DNA of 24,338 nt, from contig CAZUSC010000026.1 in NCBI GenBank assembly GCA_964622915.1, positions 1 through 24,338 on the forward strand, written 5' to 3'. Each line of letters starts with the position of its first letter. Position 1 is the stretch's first letter. Source of the DNA: CAZUSC01 sp964622915 (lineage in GTDB: Bacteria; Patescibacteriota; Andersenbacteria; UBA10190). A program made the position numbers and the translations under genes. Below are positions 1 through 6,795 of this stretch, in pieces. The notes under the pieces were generated by a model. It had not been told where the DNA came from. It searched no databases and saw only the letters and a list, made by a program, of their open reading frames with translations.

Positions 1-356
1 ATAATTGCTCCCTCACTCAATATTCTTTCGATTACTGTGGCATTATAGGGCGCTTTAAAATTCTCCAAAATTTTTGAACCAGCCGTGGTATGTCCAAAAG
101 ATGTACATATCATATCTTTCACCGCCAAGGGCAAGCCGGCTAATTTTCTGCCGCTCTGCCCGACCGCGTGAGCTTCGTCTGCCTTTTGAGCGCTGTGGAG
201 GGCCTGTTCCCCTAGAACTTCTCTAAACGCATTTATCGAGCCGTCCCACTGCTCAATAACCTTAAGGCTATTTTCTGTTAGCTCAATCGCGGAAACTTCA
301 TTATTTTGCAGAGCTTCGCGAGCTTCCACCAGAGAAGAAAACTGCTTGGCAGTCAT
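1..356 (-). CDS. gatA: Asp-tRNA(Asn)/Glu-tRNA(Gln) amidotransferase subunit A, N-terminal part (cut by window edge)
   Basis: GatA is the amidase subunit of GatCAB, which converts misacylated Glu-tRNA(Gln) or Asp-tRNA(Asn) to Gln-tRNA or Asn-tRNA in the cytoplasm. Only about 118 N-terminal residues are present; the rest lies beyond position 1. Reading the minus strand from the ATG at 356 gives MTAKQFSSLVEAREALQNNE and later LAGLPLAVKDM and TTAGSKILENF. These match the amidase-signature N-terminus, and the Lys in VKD (about residue 80) is the expected first residue of the Ser-cisSer-Lys triad. The start lies 5 bases after the gatC stop, so the two are almost certainly co-transcribed and translationally coupled. 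The serine residues of the triad cannot be checked here. Confidence 0.94.
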   Translation of the reverse strand, partial: MTAKQFSSLVEAREALQNNEVSAIELTENSLKVIEQWDGSINAFREVLGEQALHSAQKADEAHAVGQSGRKLAGLPLAVKDMICTSFGHTTAGSKILENFKAPYNATVIERILSEGAI

Positions 357-361
357 AGCAG

Positions 362-679
362 TCAGCCAAAAATGGTTTTAACCTTGATCTGATTGCCCTG
401 CGTCTGCGGCGCCATTTTAAGTAACTGCTCATGGCTGGCCAGAGTTTCACTGGCTACTTCATCGTCACGTACAACGTTTGCCAAGCCCGTGCTGTCATCC
501 GCCGTTGGTATTCCTTGGGTATTAATACCCTGGATTAAAGAAAAGTGTGCCAAAATCCCTGATAGGTCGCGGCTGGCCTGGGCTATTTCCTCGGCGCTTA
601 ATTGTAACCTGGCGAGCGCCGCGACACGCTTAACGTCTTCCGGAGTGATAATTGGCGGTGATGGTTTTTCGGGTGTCAT
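362..679 (-). CDS. gatC: Asp-tRNA(Asn)/Glu-tRNA(Gln) amidotransferase subunit C
   Basis: GatC is the small subunit that wraps around GatA and stabilises the GatCAB transamidase. The protein has 105 residues, close to the usual 95-100. The family pattern begins at about residue 12: a helix reading ITPEDVKRVAALARLQLSAE, then DLSGILAHFSLIQGINTQGI and the typical C-terminal VRDDEV segment. The ATG at 679 is preceded by a heptamer repeat array rather than a clear Shine-Dalgarno sequence. gatA follows 5 bases after the stop codon. The order ligA-gatC-gatA suggests that these housekeeping genes form the tail of the long minus-strand block. Confidence 0.95.
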   Translation of the reverse strand: MTPEKPSPPIITPEDVKRVAALARLQLSAEEIAQASRDLSGILAHFSLIQGINTQGIPTADDSTGLANVVRDDEVASETLASHEQLLKMAPQTQGNQIKVKTIFG

Positions 680-684
680 TGTTA

Positions 685-719
685 GAAATTGGTAACTAGA
701 AATTAGAAATTGGAAATTG
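685..719. repeat. Heptanucleotide-period array, 5 units (GAAATTR type)
   Basis: Five 7-base units in a row: GAAATTG, GTAACTA, GAAATTA, GAAATTG, GAAATTG. The array fills the spacer between ligA and gatC almost exactly and lies just upstream of the gatC start. Its 35-base length equals the forward arrays at 9650-9684 and 19588-19622, although the heptamer differs. I see no promoter or terminator in it. Confidence 0.8.
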
Positions 720-720
720 G

Positions 721-2706
721 CTACTTAATCATACTCATAAACTGCCGAGGCGAAATAGTTTTAATGCCTAATTTCGCCGCCTGCTTGGCCTTGCTGCCTG
801 GATCCGTTCCTATCACCACTATATCAACATTGGCACCGACACTGGCGGCGACGCGGCCGCCTAAAGCTTGCACGCGCTGCTTGGCCTCCGCCCGACTCAT
901 CTCCCCGAGCGAACCCGTAAAGACAAATGTTTGGCCGAATAATTTACCGGCTGGCGCCGTCTTAAGTATTGTAATACCAACTTTTTGGTATTGCTTGATC
1001 AAGTCTCTCGTTGATTTCTGCCGGAAGAAATTAGCAATTAAGGGAGCGGACTTGTCGCCAATACCTTCGACTGCTTCTAGCTCTTCTGCCTTGGCCTTCC
1101 ATAAATTATCAATAGTTCTAAAAGCATAGGCCAAGTCCTGTGCTGTCACTATTCCCACTTGTGGAATACTTAGGGCTACCAGGAATCTGCTTAAAGGAAT
1201 AGATTTATGACTTTGAATTTCTTGCACCAACTTATCGGCTGACCGGGTCGCAAATCCTTCCAGATTGAGCAGGTCACCGGCGGTTAATCGCCAAAGATCA
1301 GGCGGCTGCTCAATTAATCCTTCATTGAGCAGCTGCTCGATAATTTTTTCTCCCAATCCTTCAATATCAAACGCTGCTTGACCAACAACCTGCAATAGGC
1401 GCTCCCGCTGCTGGGAGAAGCAGTTGGGATTAGTGCAGCGGATAACTACCCCGTCTTTTTCCCGCACCACTCCCGAGCCGCAAACCGGACACTTCTTGGG
1501 CATTTTAAACGGTTTGGTTTGCGCCGGGCGTAACTTAACCAGCGCTTGTTTTACCTCCGGAATAATATCGCCTGCCTTTCGGACAATAACCGTATCACCA
1601 ACCCGGATATCTTTCCGTTTAATTTCGTCGGCATTGTGCAGGGTAGCCCGGGAGACAGTCGTGCCGGCCACGCGCACTGGACGCAAGTGCGCCACCGGCG
1701 TCAGCGCCCCGGTCCGTCCTACTTGCACCACAATATTTTCCACTAACGTGGTGGCCTCCTCCGCGGCAAATTTATAGGCGATAGAACCGCGCGGCGCTTT
1801 GCCGACCACCCCTAAGCGCTCCGCTACCGGCAAATCATTTATTTTAATCACCAGGCCATCAACTAAAAAAGGACGCTTCAGTCGTTTTTTCTCCTCTTCG
1901 ACGGCAAGTTTAAATATACCTTTTAAGTCTGCGGTGAGTTGCGCGTCCGGCGGCACCGGAAATCCTAATTCTTGCAAACGGGCGTACTCGGCGGCCCGGG
2001 TTTTAATATTATCGCGGGAGGTAATCTCCCAGGCGAAAAAACGCAGCGGACGGGCCCGGGCCATAGCCGGATCTAGTTGGCGAATCGATCCGGCAGCAAT
2101 ATTGCGTGGATTGGCAAAAAGAGGCTGGCCCTGCGCTTGTCGCCGGGAATTCATAGCCTCAAAATCTACTTTCAATAAATATATCTCTCCGCGCACTTCC
2201 AACCGTCCCCGCACCGGCCGGCGCAACGTTAAGGGGATGGCTTCAATAGTTTTAATATTTTGGGTAACATCCTCACCCGTCTGTCCATCGCCGCGAGTGG
2301 CTGCCTGCACTAAGCGGCCGTCCTCATAAATTAAAGCAACCGCCACTCCGTCCACTTTTAGCTCCACAAAATACTGGTAAGGCGCGGCAATGATTTTCTG
2401 GTTACGCTGCTGCCAAGCCGTCAGGCCCTCGGCATCAAAGACATCCTGCAGTGACAGCATCGGTGTGCGATGCTCAACCTGCGTAAACTTAGGCAGGGGG
2501 ACGCCTCCGACGCGCTGTGTCGGCGAGTCCGGGGTGACGAGGTCAGGAAATTGCCCTTCCAACTGCTCCAATTCATTTTTGAGGCTATCTAGGGCCGCGT
2601 CAGAAATCTCCTGCTTATCAAGAACATGATATAGATAACGGTGATGCTCGATCTCCTGCCGCAACTTGTTAATACGCAATTTTGCCTGCTGTTTGGTCAT
2701 AAGCAT
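721..2706 (-). CDS. ligA: NAD-dependent DNA ligase LigA
   Basis: LigA seals nicks in replication and repair using NAD+. All domains are visible in order: the N-terminal NMN-binding domain Ia, the adenylation domain with the KVDG motif (nucleophile Lys near residue 117) and the RGDGQTGEDVTQN segment, an OB domain (QVGRTGALTPVAHL), a four-cysteine zinc finger (CPVCGSG ... CTNPNCF), helix-hairpin-helix repeats, and a C-terminal BRCT domain starting near FGQTFVFTGSLGEMSRAEAK. About 661 residues is normal for the family. A TTG at 2715 would lengthen it, but the ATG at 2706 (or the next at 2700) is preferred. Domain Ia is unusual: the common DAEYD motif reads DAALD, so the tyrosine expected to contact NMN is leucine. 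The gene starts 18 bases after the last minor pilin. Confidence 0.98.
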   Translation of the reverse strand: MLMTKQQAKLRINKLRQEIEHHRYLYHVLDKQEISDAALDSLKNELEQLEGQFPDLVTPDSPTQRVGGVPLPKFTQVEHRTPMLSLQDVFDAEGLTAWQQRNQKIIAAPYQYFVELKVDGVAVALIYEDGRLVQAATRGDGQTGEDVTQNIKTIEAIPLTLRRPVRGRLEVRGEIYLLKVDFEAMNSRRQAQGQPLFANPRNIAAGSIRQLDPAMARARPLRFFAWEITSRDNIKTRAAEYARLQELGFPVPPDAQLTADLKGIFKLAVEEEKKRLKRPFLVDGLVIKINDLPVAERLGVVGKAPRGSIAYKFAAEEATTLVENIVVQVGRTGALTPVAHLRPVRVAGTTVSRATLHNADEIKRKDIRVGDTVIVRKAGDIIPEVKQALVKLRPAQTKPFKMPKKCPVCGSGVVREKDGVVIRCTNPNCFSQQRERLLQVVGQAAFDIEGLGEKIIEQLLNEGLIEQPPDLWRLTAGDLLNLEGFATRSADKLVQEIQSHKSIPLSRFLVALSIPQVGIVTAQDLAYAFRTIDNLWKAKAEELEAVEGIGDKSAPLIANFFRQKSTRDLIKQYQKVGITILKTAPAGKLFGQTFVFTGSLGEMSRAEAKQRVQALGGRVAASVGANVDIVVIGTDPGSKAKQAAKLGIKTISPRQFMSMIK

Positions 2707-2724
2707 AGGTGACAAGGCAGTATA

Positions 2725-3153
2725 TCAGTCTTCTAGTTCGCAGTCACCCCCGGGCTGCAGCTTCAGGCGTCTTTCCTCCTGGGCGTAGCGGCCCAGGCTG
2801 ATGACGCAGGGTACAACGCGGATTAAATCTTGACTGGTAACAAGGCGCGCCTTTACCTGATAGGTAGCGGTCTGATCGTCATAGCGGACCTCTCCGTCGT
2901 CAATGGTTATCACTTGGTCTCCCCCGCCTTGCTGACTTTGCTGGACGAGCAAATAAAGTGCTTCCTCTACACCGGAATTAGCCGCATAAAAAGACCGCTC
3001 CGAAGCGACAAAGTTTTGCGAAGCACGCAGTTGCTGGGACAAAATGCCACTTAAGATGACCGCCGATGACGTGATGATCAAAGTCATCACTAACGCCAGA
3101 TAGACTGCAATTGAGCCGCGAGCACCGGCATTAACTTTTAATATTGGGTTCAT
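2725..3153 (-). CDS. PilX-like minor pilin / pilus assembly membrane protein
   Basis: A 142-residue protein with a short basic N-terminus, then GSIAVYLALVMTLIITSSAV as the hydrophobic helix, followed by QNFVASERSFYAANSGVEEALYLL. The pattern of a helix followed by an FYAA.SGVEEAL stretch is typical of PilX/GspK-type minor pilins. As in GspK and PilX there is no canonical FTLIE motif, so the residue at mature position 5 is not glutamate. The ATG overlaps the stop of the preceding minor pilin in an ATGA arrangement (3150-3153), indicating translational coupling. It is the last of the pilin set before ligA. Inferred role: part of the pilus tip or priming complex. The family assignment is by pattern only. 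Confidence 0.72.
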   Translation of the reverse strand: MNPILKVNAGARGSIAVYLALVMTLIITSSAVILSGILSQQLRASQNFVASERSFYAANSGVEEALYLLVQQSQQGGGDQVITIDDGEVRYDDQTATYQVKARLVTSQDLIRVVPCVISLGRYAQEERRLKLQPGGDCELED

Positions 3154-3722
3154 AAATATGGTGCCAGCTGGCGAGAAGTTACCGTACTCTGCGTAGTAAG
3201 AGTCGTGCCGGCAAAGTCTCCCACGCGCGCCGACAAAATCAACGTTACAAATCCCTGTCGATCCAGGCCCGTGCCGTTAGGGACACTCGACGTAACATCA
3301 AACCGTAAATCAGTAATAGCGATATCGCTGCTCGTTAAGGGTGAGTAAGCGGCGCTGGCAAAATTGCTGGTCGGACAGTCTGTGCCGGCCAAATCACTCT
3401 CCGCCCGCTCCAGGCGACTATTCAACAAACGGTAATGCACGCATACCCTATTTTGATTGCGGTAAGTAAGGCTTTGGCCGCTGCTGTCTGCTAGAGCGTA
3501 GGTAGAGCCATAGGCCGTACGCGTTTCCCGGTTAAAAAGCTCGAGGGCCAGCCGCACTTCCTCTAACAGTTTCTGTTCAGCAATATCGCGCCGCTGCGTA
3601 TACATGTATCGCCCGAATAAGCTGGATACAATCAGCAAGATAATTATGAACAGCCCAGTAGCAGTGATGAGTTCGATTAAGGTAAACCCCGTTAGAGTTT
3701 TTTTGTGATGGGTCTTCAACAT
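3150..3722 (-). CDS. Type IV minor pilin, PilW/GspJ-like
   Basis: About 190 residues with a type III (prepilin) signal: a basic leader LKTHHKKTLTG, cleavage after Gly, then FTLIELITATGLFIIILLIV with Glu at mature position 5. The rest is a pseudopilin-type globular domain, with a stretch near QKLLEEVRLALELFNRETRTA that matches the alpha-C region of PilW/GspJ/ComGF-like proteins. A TTG at 3728 is possible, but the ATG at 3722 sits 8 bases after the PilV-like stop and is preferred. The stop overlaps the next start (ATGA). It is a substrate for PilD encoded upstream. The exact minor-pilin class is uncertain. Confidence 0.77.
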   Translation of the reverse strand: MLKTHHKKTLTGFTLIELITATGLFIIILLIVSSLFGRYMYTQRRDIAEQKLLEEVRLALELFNRETRTAYGSTYALADSSGQSLTYRNQNRVCVHYRLLNSRLERAESDLAGTDCPTSNFASAAYSPLTSSDIAITDLRFDVTSSVPNGTGLDRQGFVTLILSARVGDFAGTTLTTQSTVTSRQLAPYL

Positions 3723-3730
3723 ATACAACT

Positions 3731-4282
3731 TTAAGGTAGCCAGTTATAAAGCTTCTCTTTGACTACTACTTGGCGCTCTTGGCCGCGGCTTTGCCAAGCC
3801 ACTTGCGAAGTGACAATAACGAATGGCGGCTCACTTTCTTTAGTACTACAGTCGATGCTAAGGACTCGGTGATAGGAGGTCGCCGTCCCGGCGTTGGCGG
3901 CATGAGTCCATAAACCATTGTCTTGAATGGATAGCTGGGATTGTTCGAAATCCCCTACACCCTCAAAGTTGCGCACCATATCTACGTCCAGCGTAAAGCG
4001 GCGATCAGTGTCAAAGTAACTGGTATCGGAGTCATTGCACAGGCCGCCCGCCAGCCATTGCGAGCGATCGTCTCCACTTAACCAATTAGTGTCGCGTACT
4101 GCTCGCACAAGCTCTAATCCTTCGCGTGCTAGATTGGCCGCAATAAACTGTTCGCGGCCCATATCCACCAGCGGCTCTGCTCGCGACATGACCTGCGCCA
4201 CCGTAATGGACAATGCGCTCAAAATAACAGTCGCTACCATAACACCAATTAAAGTAAAACCGTGCTGATCGGCGCTGCTCAT
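3731..4282 (-). CDS. Type IV minor pilin, PilV/GspI-like, lacking Glu5
   Basis: About 183 residues. The ATG at 4282 forms an ATGA overlap with the FimT-like stop and gives MSSADQHGFTLIGVMVATVI, so I prefer it to the upstream in-frame codon at 4318. The prepilin signal is clear (Gly then FTLI), but mature position 5 is Gly instead of the Glu normally needed for alignment with neighbouring subunits and N-methylation. After the helix comes FIAANLAREGLELVRAVRDT, the AREGxELVRAxRDxNW pattern seen in PilV-like proteins of this pilus type. It is one of four consecutive minor pilins, all tightly coupled, and likely sits in the initiating complex. Confidence 0.78.
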   Translation of the reverse strand: MSSADQHGFTLIGVMVATVILSALSITVAQVMSRAEPLVDMGREQFIAANLAREGLELVRAVRDTNWLSGDDRSQWLAGGLCNDSDTSYFDTDRRFTLDVDMVRNFEGVGDFEQSQLSIQDNGLWTHAANAGTATSYHRVLSIDCSTKESEPPFVIVTSQVAWQSRGQERQVVVKEKLYNWLP

Positions 4283-4845
4283 AGTTCCGACATCCGCCCA
4301 TAAGGATAAACGGCCCACGATTGCCTTTGGGCGGCGGCTTGTAAGCTGATCAGGGCTGGTGTTTGCGGTCCCACTACTATTCCATCTGCAAAGAGGGTGA
4401 CAGTAGGCGGCGTGGCTTCAAAAACAAACGACTGCCAGTAATCCGGCTCGGTATTAGTACTGCCAGCAGTCAGGGTATGGGTAGCAATTAAAAAATCAGT
4501 GGGCGCCTGATAAGTACGGCTGCCATCCAGATCAGCAAACACTACAGCCGATGTCCCTTGAATGCCCACGCCAATATTAGAACAGGCTTTTTCACGGGCA
4601 GCATCGCCGCCGGCTATCACCAGGCATGGTTCGGTCCTGACTTCGTCCAGGGACTGTTGTTGGGCGCCGTTAAACAGTGCTTGTAATTGTTGTCCGCTGA
4701 CAGTTAATTGCTGGCTAGCGCGGGCGCGCGGCAGGGCGGCGGCTGATAACAACGACAAAATCGAAATGATCGCAATAATAACCATTGATTCGACTAAAGT
4801 AAATCCGCGTTGACGGATAACATTGTCGGATAAAGTTTTTACCAT
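4279..4845 (-). CDS. Type IV minor pilin, FimT/GspH-like
   Basis: A 188-residue prepilin: leader MVKTLSDNVIRQRG, cleavage after Gly, then FTLVESMVIIAIISILSLLS with Glu5 present. The region after the helix (ASQQLTVSGQQLQALFNGAQ) and the length suit the GspH/FimT pseudopilins. It begins 23 bases after the pilD stop and overlaps the next gene by 4 bases. It is the first of the four minor pilin genes, the usual place of FimT/GspH in such clusters. No clear Shine-Dalgarno site precedes the ATG. Confidence 0.78.
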   Translation of the reverse strand: MVKTLSDNVIRQRGFTLVESMVIIAIISILSLLSAAALPRARASQQLTVSGQQLQALFNGAQQQSLDEVRTEPCLVIAGGDAAREKACSNIGVGIQGTSAVVFADLDGSRTYQAPTDFLIATHTLTAGSTNTEPDYWQSFVFEATPPTVTLFADGIVVGPQTPALISLQAAAQRQSWAVYPYGRMSEL

Positions 4846-4868
4846 AGGTTCTAGTTATCATACCGCAA

Positions 4869-5642
4869 TCAGGCACCGAATATGAATTGCCAGAAGACGG
4901 GCGGCAACTGGGGCCAGATTAGTAATGCTATGGCCATACCCGCCAAATAGGGGCCGAAGGGCACCGCAGTTTTTGGAGTCGCCTTACCAGTGAGCAACAG
5001 GTAGGCTCCCACTGCTCCACCGACAACAAAAGCCGCCAACAGTAAAAAGATAGCACCGCCCACACCAAACAGCAGTCCTAAAGGAACCATTAGCTTGACG
5101 TCGCCGAGACCTAAGCCTTGACCTTTCGTACCGACCCAGAGCAGCAGTAAAAACCCGGCCGTGGCGACCACTCCCCAGTAGACCGACATTGGCGGTAGCG
5201 GCCAGGTAGTCTGCCGCCAGAGCACCACTACACTAAGCAGCACAATATAGTAGTCCGGTAATAAAAAAGTCCTTAAATCGATCAAAAAAAGTACCAGTAG
5301 TAGACAAATAATAATAAATTGCAGACTGCCGCCCAGCAGCGCAGCGGCGCTTGCTGGCAACGGCCAAAAAATTATTAGTAGTAGTAATCCGCCCAATGTC
5401 TCAACTACGGGATACTGCACACTAATGCTGTGCCGACAGTAGCGGCAACGCCCCTGCTGCCAGATAAATGACAAGACTGGTACCAAGTCATACCAGGCCA
5501 ACTGATGTCGACAATCAGGACAGCGCGAGCGGCCCTGGCTAGCCCCCATATCGGTGTTAAAGCGCAACACTAGTACATTCAAAAAACTTCCTACGGCCGC
5601 GCCTAGTATGAATAGAGCGGCTACTAAAACCGGCTCAACCAT
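4869..5642 (-). CDS. pilD: Prepilin peptidase / N-methyltransferase PilD
   Basis: PilD is the inner-membrane aspartyl protease that cuts the leader from prepilins and methylates the new N-terminus. The protein is about 257 residues with roughly eight hydrophobic segments. Visible landmarks are GAAVGSFLNVLVLR near the start, a cytoplasmic loop with two CxxC pairs (RCPDCRHQ and RCRYCRHS) flanking LVPVLSFIWQQG, and the two catalytic aspartates in IDLRTFLLPD and GLGLGDVKLM. A GTG at 5648 overlaps the preceding stop (GTGA), and an ATG lies 6 bases further in; either could be used. Having it between the main pilins and the minor pilins matches its role in processing all six. Confidence 0.97.
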   Translation of the reverse strand: MVEPVLVAALFILGAAVGSFLNVLVLRFNTDMGASQGRSRCPDCRHQLAWYDLVPVLSFIWQQGRCRYCRHSISVQYPVVETLGGLLLLIIFWPLPASAAALLGGSLQFIIICLLLVLFLIDLRTFLLPDYYIVLLSVVVLWRQTTWPLPPMSVYWGVVATAGFLLLLWVGTKGQGLGLGDVKLMVPLGLLFGVGGAIFLLLAAFVVGGAVGAYLLLTGKATPKTAVPFGPYLAGMAIALLIWPQLPPVFWQFIFGA

Positions 5643-5644
5643 GA

Positions 5645-6094
5645 TCACGATGGACAGCGCAGCGGGTCGCCGTCAGCGTCTTCATCAGGGCACTCGTTAT
5701 TGGTGATCTGCAAAGTGCCAGTGGCGTCAATGCAAGTATACTGGCCGGCTTTCGCCCGTAAGGGGGCGCTAATGCAATAATCGTTTTCTTGTGTGTCGCG
5801 CAAAACTACTAGGTAAGGAGCGCCTGGCGGATCCCCAGATTGTTTATCAATATCTTTTTTTAAGATGTCCAGTTCCTCCGCTATCGTAGGATCACTCGTC
5901 CAGTTGGCATAACTGGCTCCTTGGCTGTCATAAACAATCTCCGCCTGCCAACGGATTTGCCCGACGTCGTTCTTGATGGCTGTATCGTGTGCCTTGAGCC
6001 GGCTGGAAGAAACCCCCGCCAATATGAGCGCGGCCAGAATAGCAATAATAGCTATAACAATTAACAGTTCAATTAATGTAAATCCCGATCTCAT
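5645..6094 (-). CDS. Second type IV pilin, paralogue of the major pilin
   Basis: About 149 residues. The ATG at 6094 gives a very short leader (MRSG) before FTLIELLIVIAIIAILAALI, a canonical class III signal with Glu5. The C-terminal half shares spaced motifs with the upstream pilin: D-Y-C-I-S ... Y-T-C-I-D-A-T-G ... C, against D-F-C-I-K ... I-I-C-V-D-Q-T-G ... C, so the two arose by duplication and share cysteine positions. A strong AAGGAGGTG lies at about 6134-6142, some 40 bases upstream and too far to serve this ATG directly; a TTG at 6100 is the only in-frame alternative. Three hairpins separate it from the major pilin gene, so expression is probably lower. Confidence 0.86.
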   Translation of the reverse strand: MRSGFTLIELLIVIAIIAILAALILAGVSSSRLKAHDTAIKNDVGQIRWQAEIVYDSQGASYANWTSDPTIAEELDILKKDIDKQSGDPPGAPYLVVLRDTQENDYCISAPLRAKAGQYTCIDATGTLQITNNECPDEDADGDPLRCPS

Positions 6095-6153
6095 GAGCAA
6101 TGATTAAATCGTAGCACTATCTACTCTTTACCGCACCTCCTTCCGCCACAAAA

Positions 6154-6217
6154 GTACCCTGAGGGGCACAAAAGTACCTAGGGCCTGGCCCTAGGTACTC
6201 CGTACCCTTCGGGGCAC
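6154..6217 (-). terminator. Three tandem hairpins after the major pilin gene (terminator/attenuator)
   Basis: Read on the minus strand there are three hairpins in 64 bases. The first, at 6202-6217, has a 6-bp stem with a CGAA loop. The second, at 6174-6198, is a perfect 12-bp inverted repeat (GTACCTAGGGCC and its complement) around one base. The third, at 6154-6169, nearly repeats the first in sequence. The second and third are each followed by TTTTGTG. This suits intrinsic termination or attenuation that lowers expression of the genes after the abundant major pilin. Confidence 0.7.
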
Positions 6218-6251
6218 TCTGTAGCACTGATACTGCTGCCTGCTTAACTAG

Positions 6252-6713
6252 TTAGCAGGAAATAGCAGTGGCCGTACAAACAGCATTACTGGTGCCATCT
6301 GTGTACTGCCCGGTTTGATCAACGCAAATAATTTTGCTGGTGTCACTCTTCAGATTAGACTTAATGCAGAAATCAGTACCAGCACTTCCCGACTGGGCCG
6401 TCACGGTGCCTCCAGCCTTCAATGCATCGGAAACGAGAGCATTAACCGATGTTTCAATACCTCCCTGACAGTTGGTGGGACTGGGATTACCCACACAGGT
6501 ACCAAAGCCCGTATAAGTGGCACTATTGCTATCATAGTACACTTCCGCCAGTGTCCGCAGCTGTCCAACGTTGGACTTGATGCGGGCATCATTGGCTTTA
6601 TCACGCGCATTACCCAAGGCCACCAAGACTAAGGCCGCCAAAATACCAATAATGGCGATGACGACCAACAGTTCAATGAGGGTAAACCCGCGCGCGGTTA
6701 TTTTTTTAATCAT
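6252..6713 (-). CDS. pilA: Major type IV pilin
   Basis: A 153-residue prepilin with leader MIKKITARG, cleavage after Gly, and mature start FTLIELLVVIAIIGILAALV with Glu5. The continuation GNARDKANDARIKSNVGQLR is the standard alpha-1 helix. Six C-terminal cysteines (around TCVGNP, NCQGG, FCIKS, IICVD, AVCTA and the last residue) suggest disulfides in the globular domain. It has the strongest expression signals in the block: an extended -10 promoter (TGTTATAAT) at 6773-6781, a good GGAGGTGA site 9 bases before the ATG, and hairpin terminators after the stop. That arrangement is expected for the main filament subunit. Confidence 0.92.
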   Translation of the reverse strand: MIKKITARGFTLIELLVVIAIIGILAALVLVALGNARDKANDARIKSNVGQLRTLAEVYYDSNSATYTGFGTCVGNPSPTNCQGGIETSVNALVSDALKAGGTVTAQSGSAGTDFCIKSNLKSDTSKIICVDQTGQYTDGTSNAVCTATAISC

Positions 6714-6722
6714 ATTTTTCCC

Positions 6723-6730
6723 TCACCTCC
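6723..6730 (-). promoter_or_regulatory. Strong Shine-Dalgarno site of the major pilin
   Basis: GGAGGTGA on the minus strand, 9 bases before the ATG at 6713. It is one of the few canonical ribosome binding sites here; most neighbouring genes lack one. Confidence 0.8.
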
Positions 6731-6772
6731 CTTCGTGTGTACATCTGGCTGTACCGGATTATTCATCACCAT

Positions 6773-6781
6773 ATTATAACA
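6773..6781 (-). promoter_or_regulatory. Extended -10 promoter of the major pilin
   Basis: The minus strand reads TGTTATAAT, a consensus -10 hexamer with the TGn extension. It lies just after the pilC stop and about 60 bases before the pilin ATG. No good -35 is present (TTATAG at 17-bp spacing), as expected for an extended -10 promoter. Confidence 0.65.
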
Positions 6782-6795
6782 CAATTTCATGGCGG

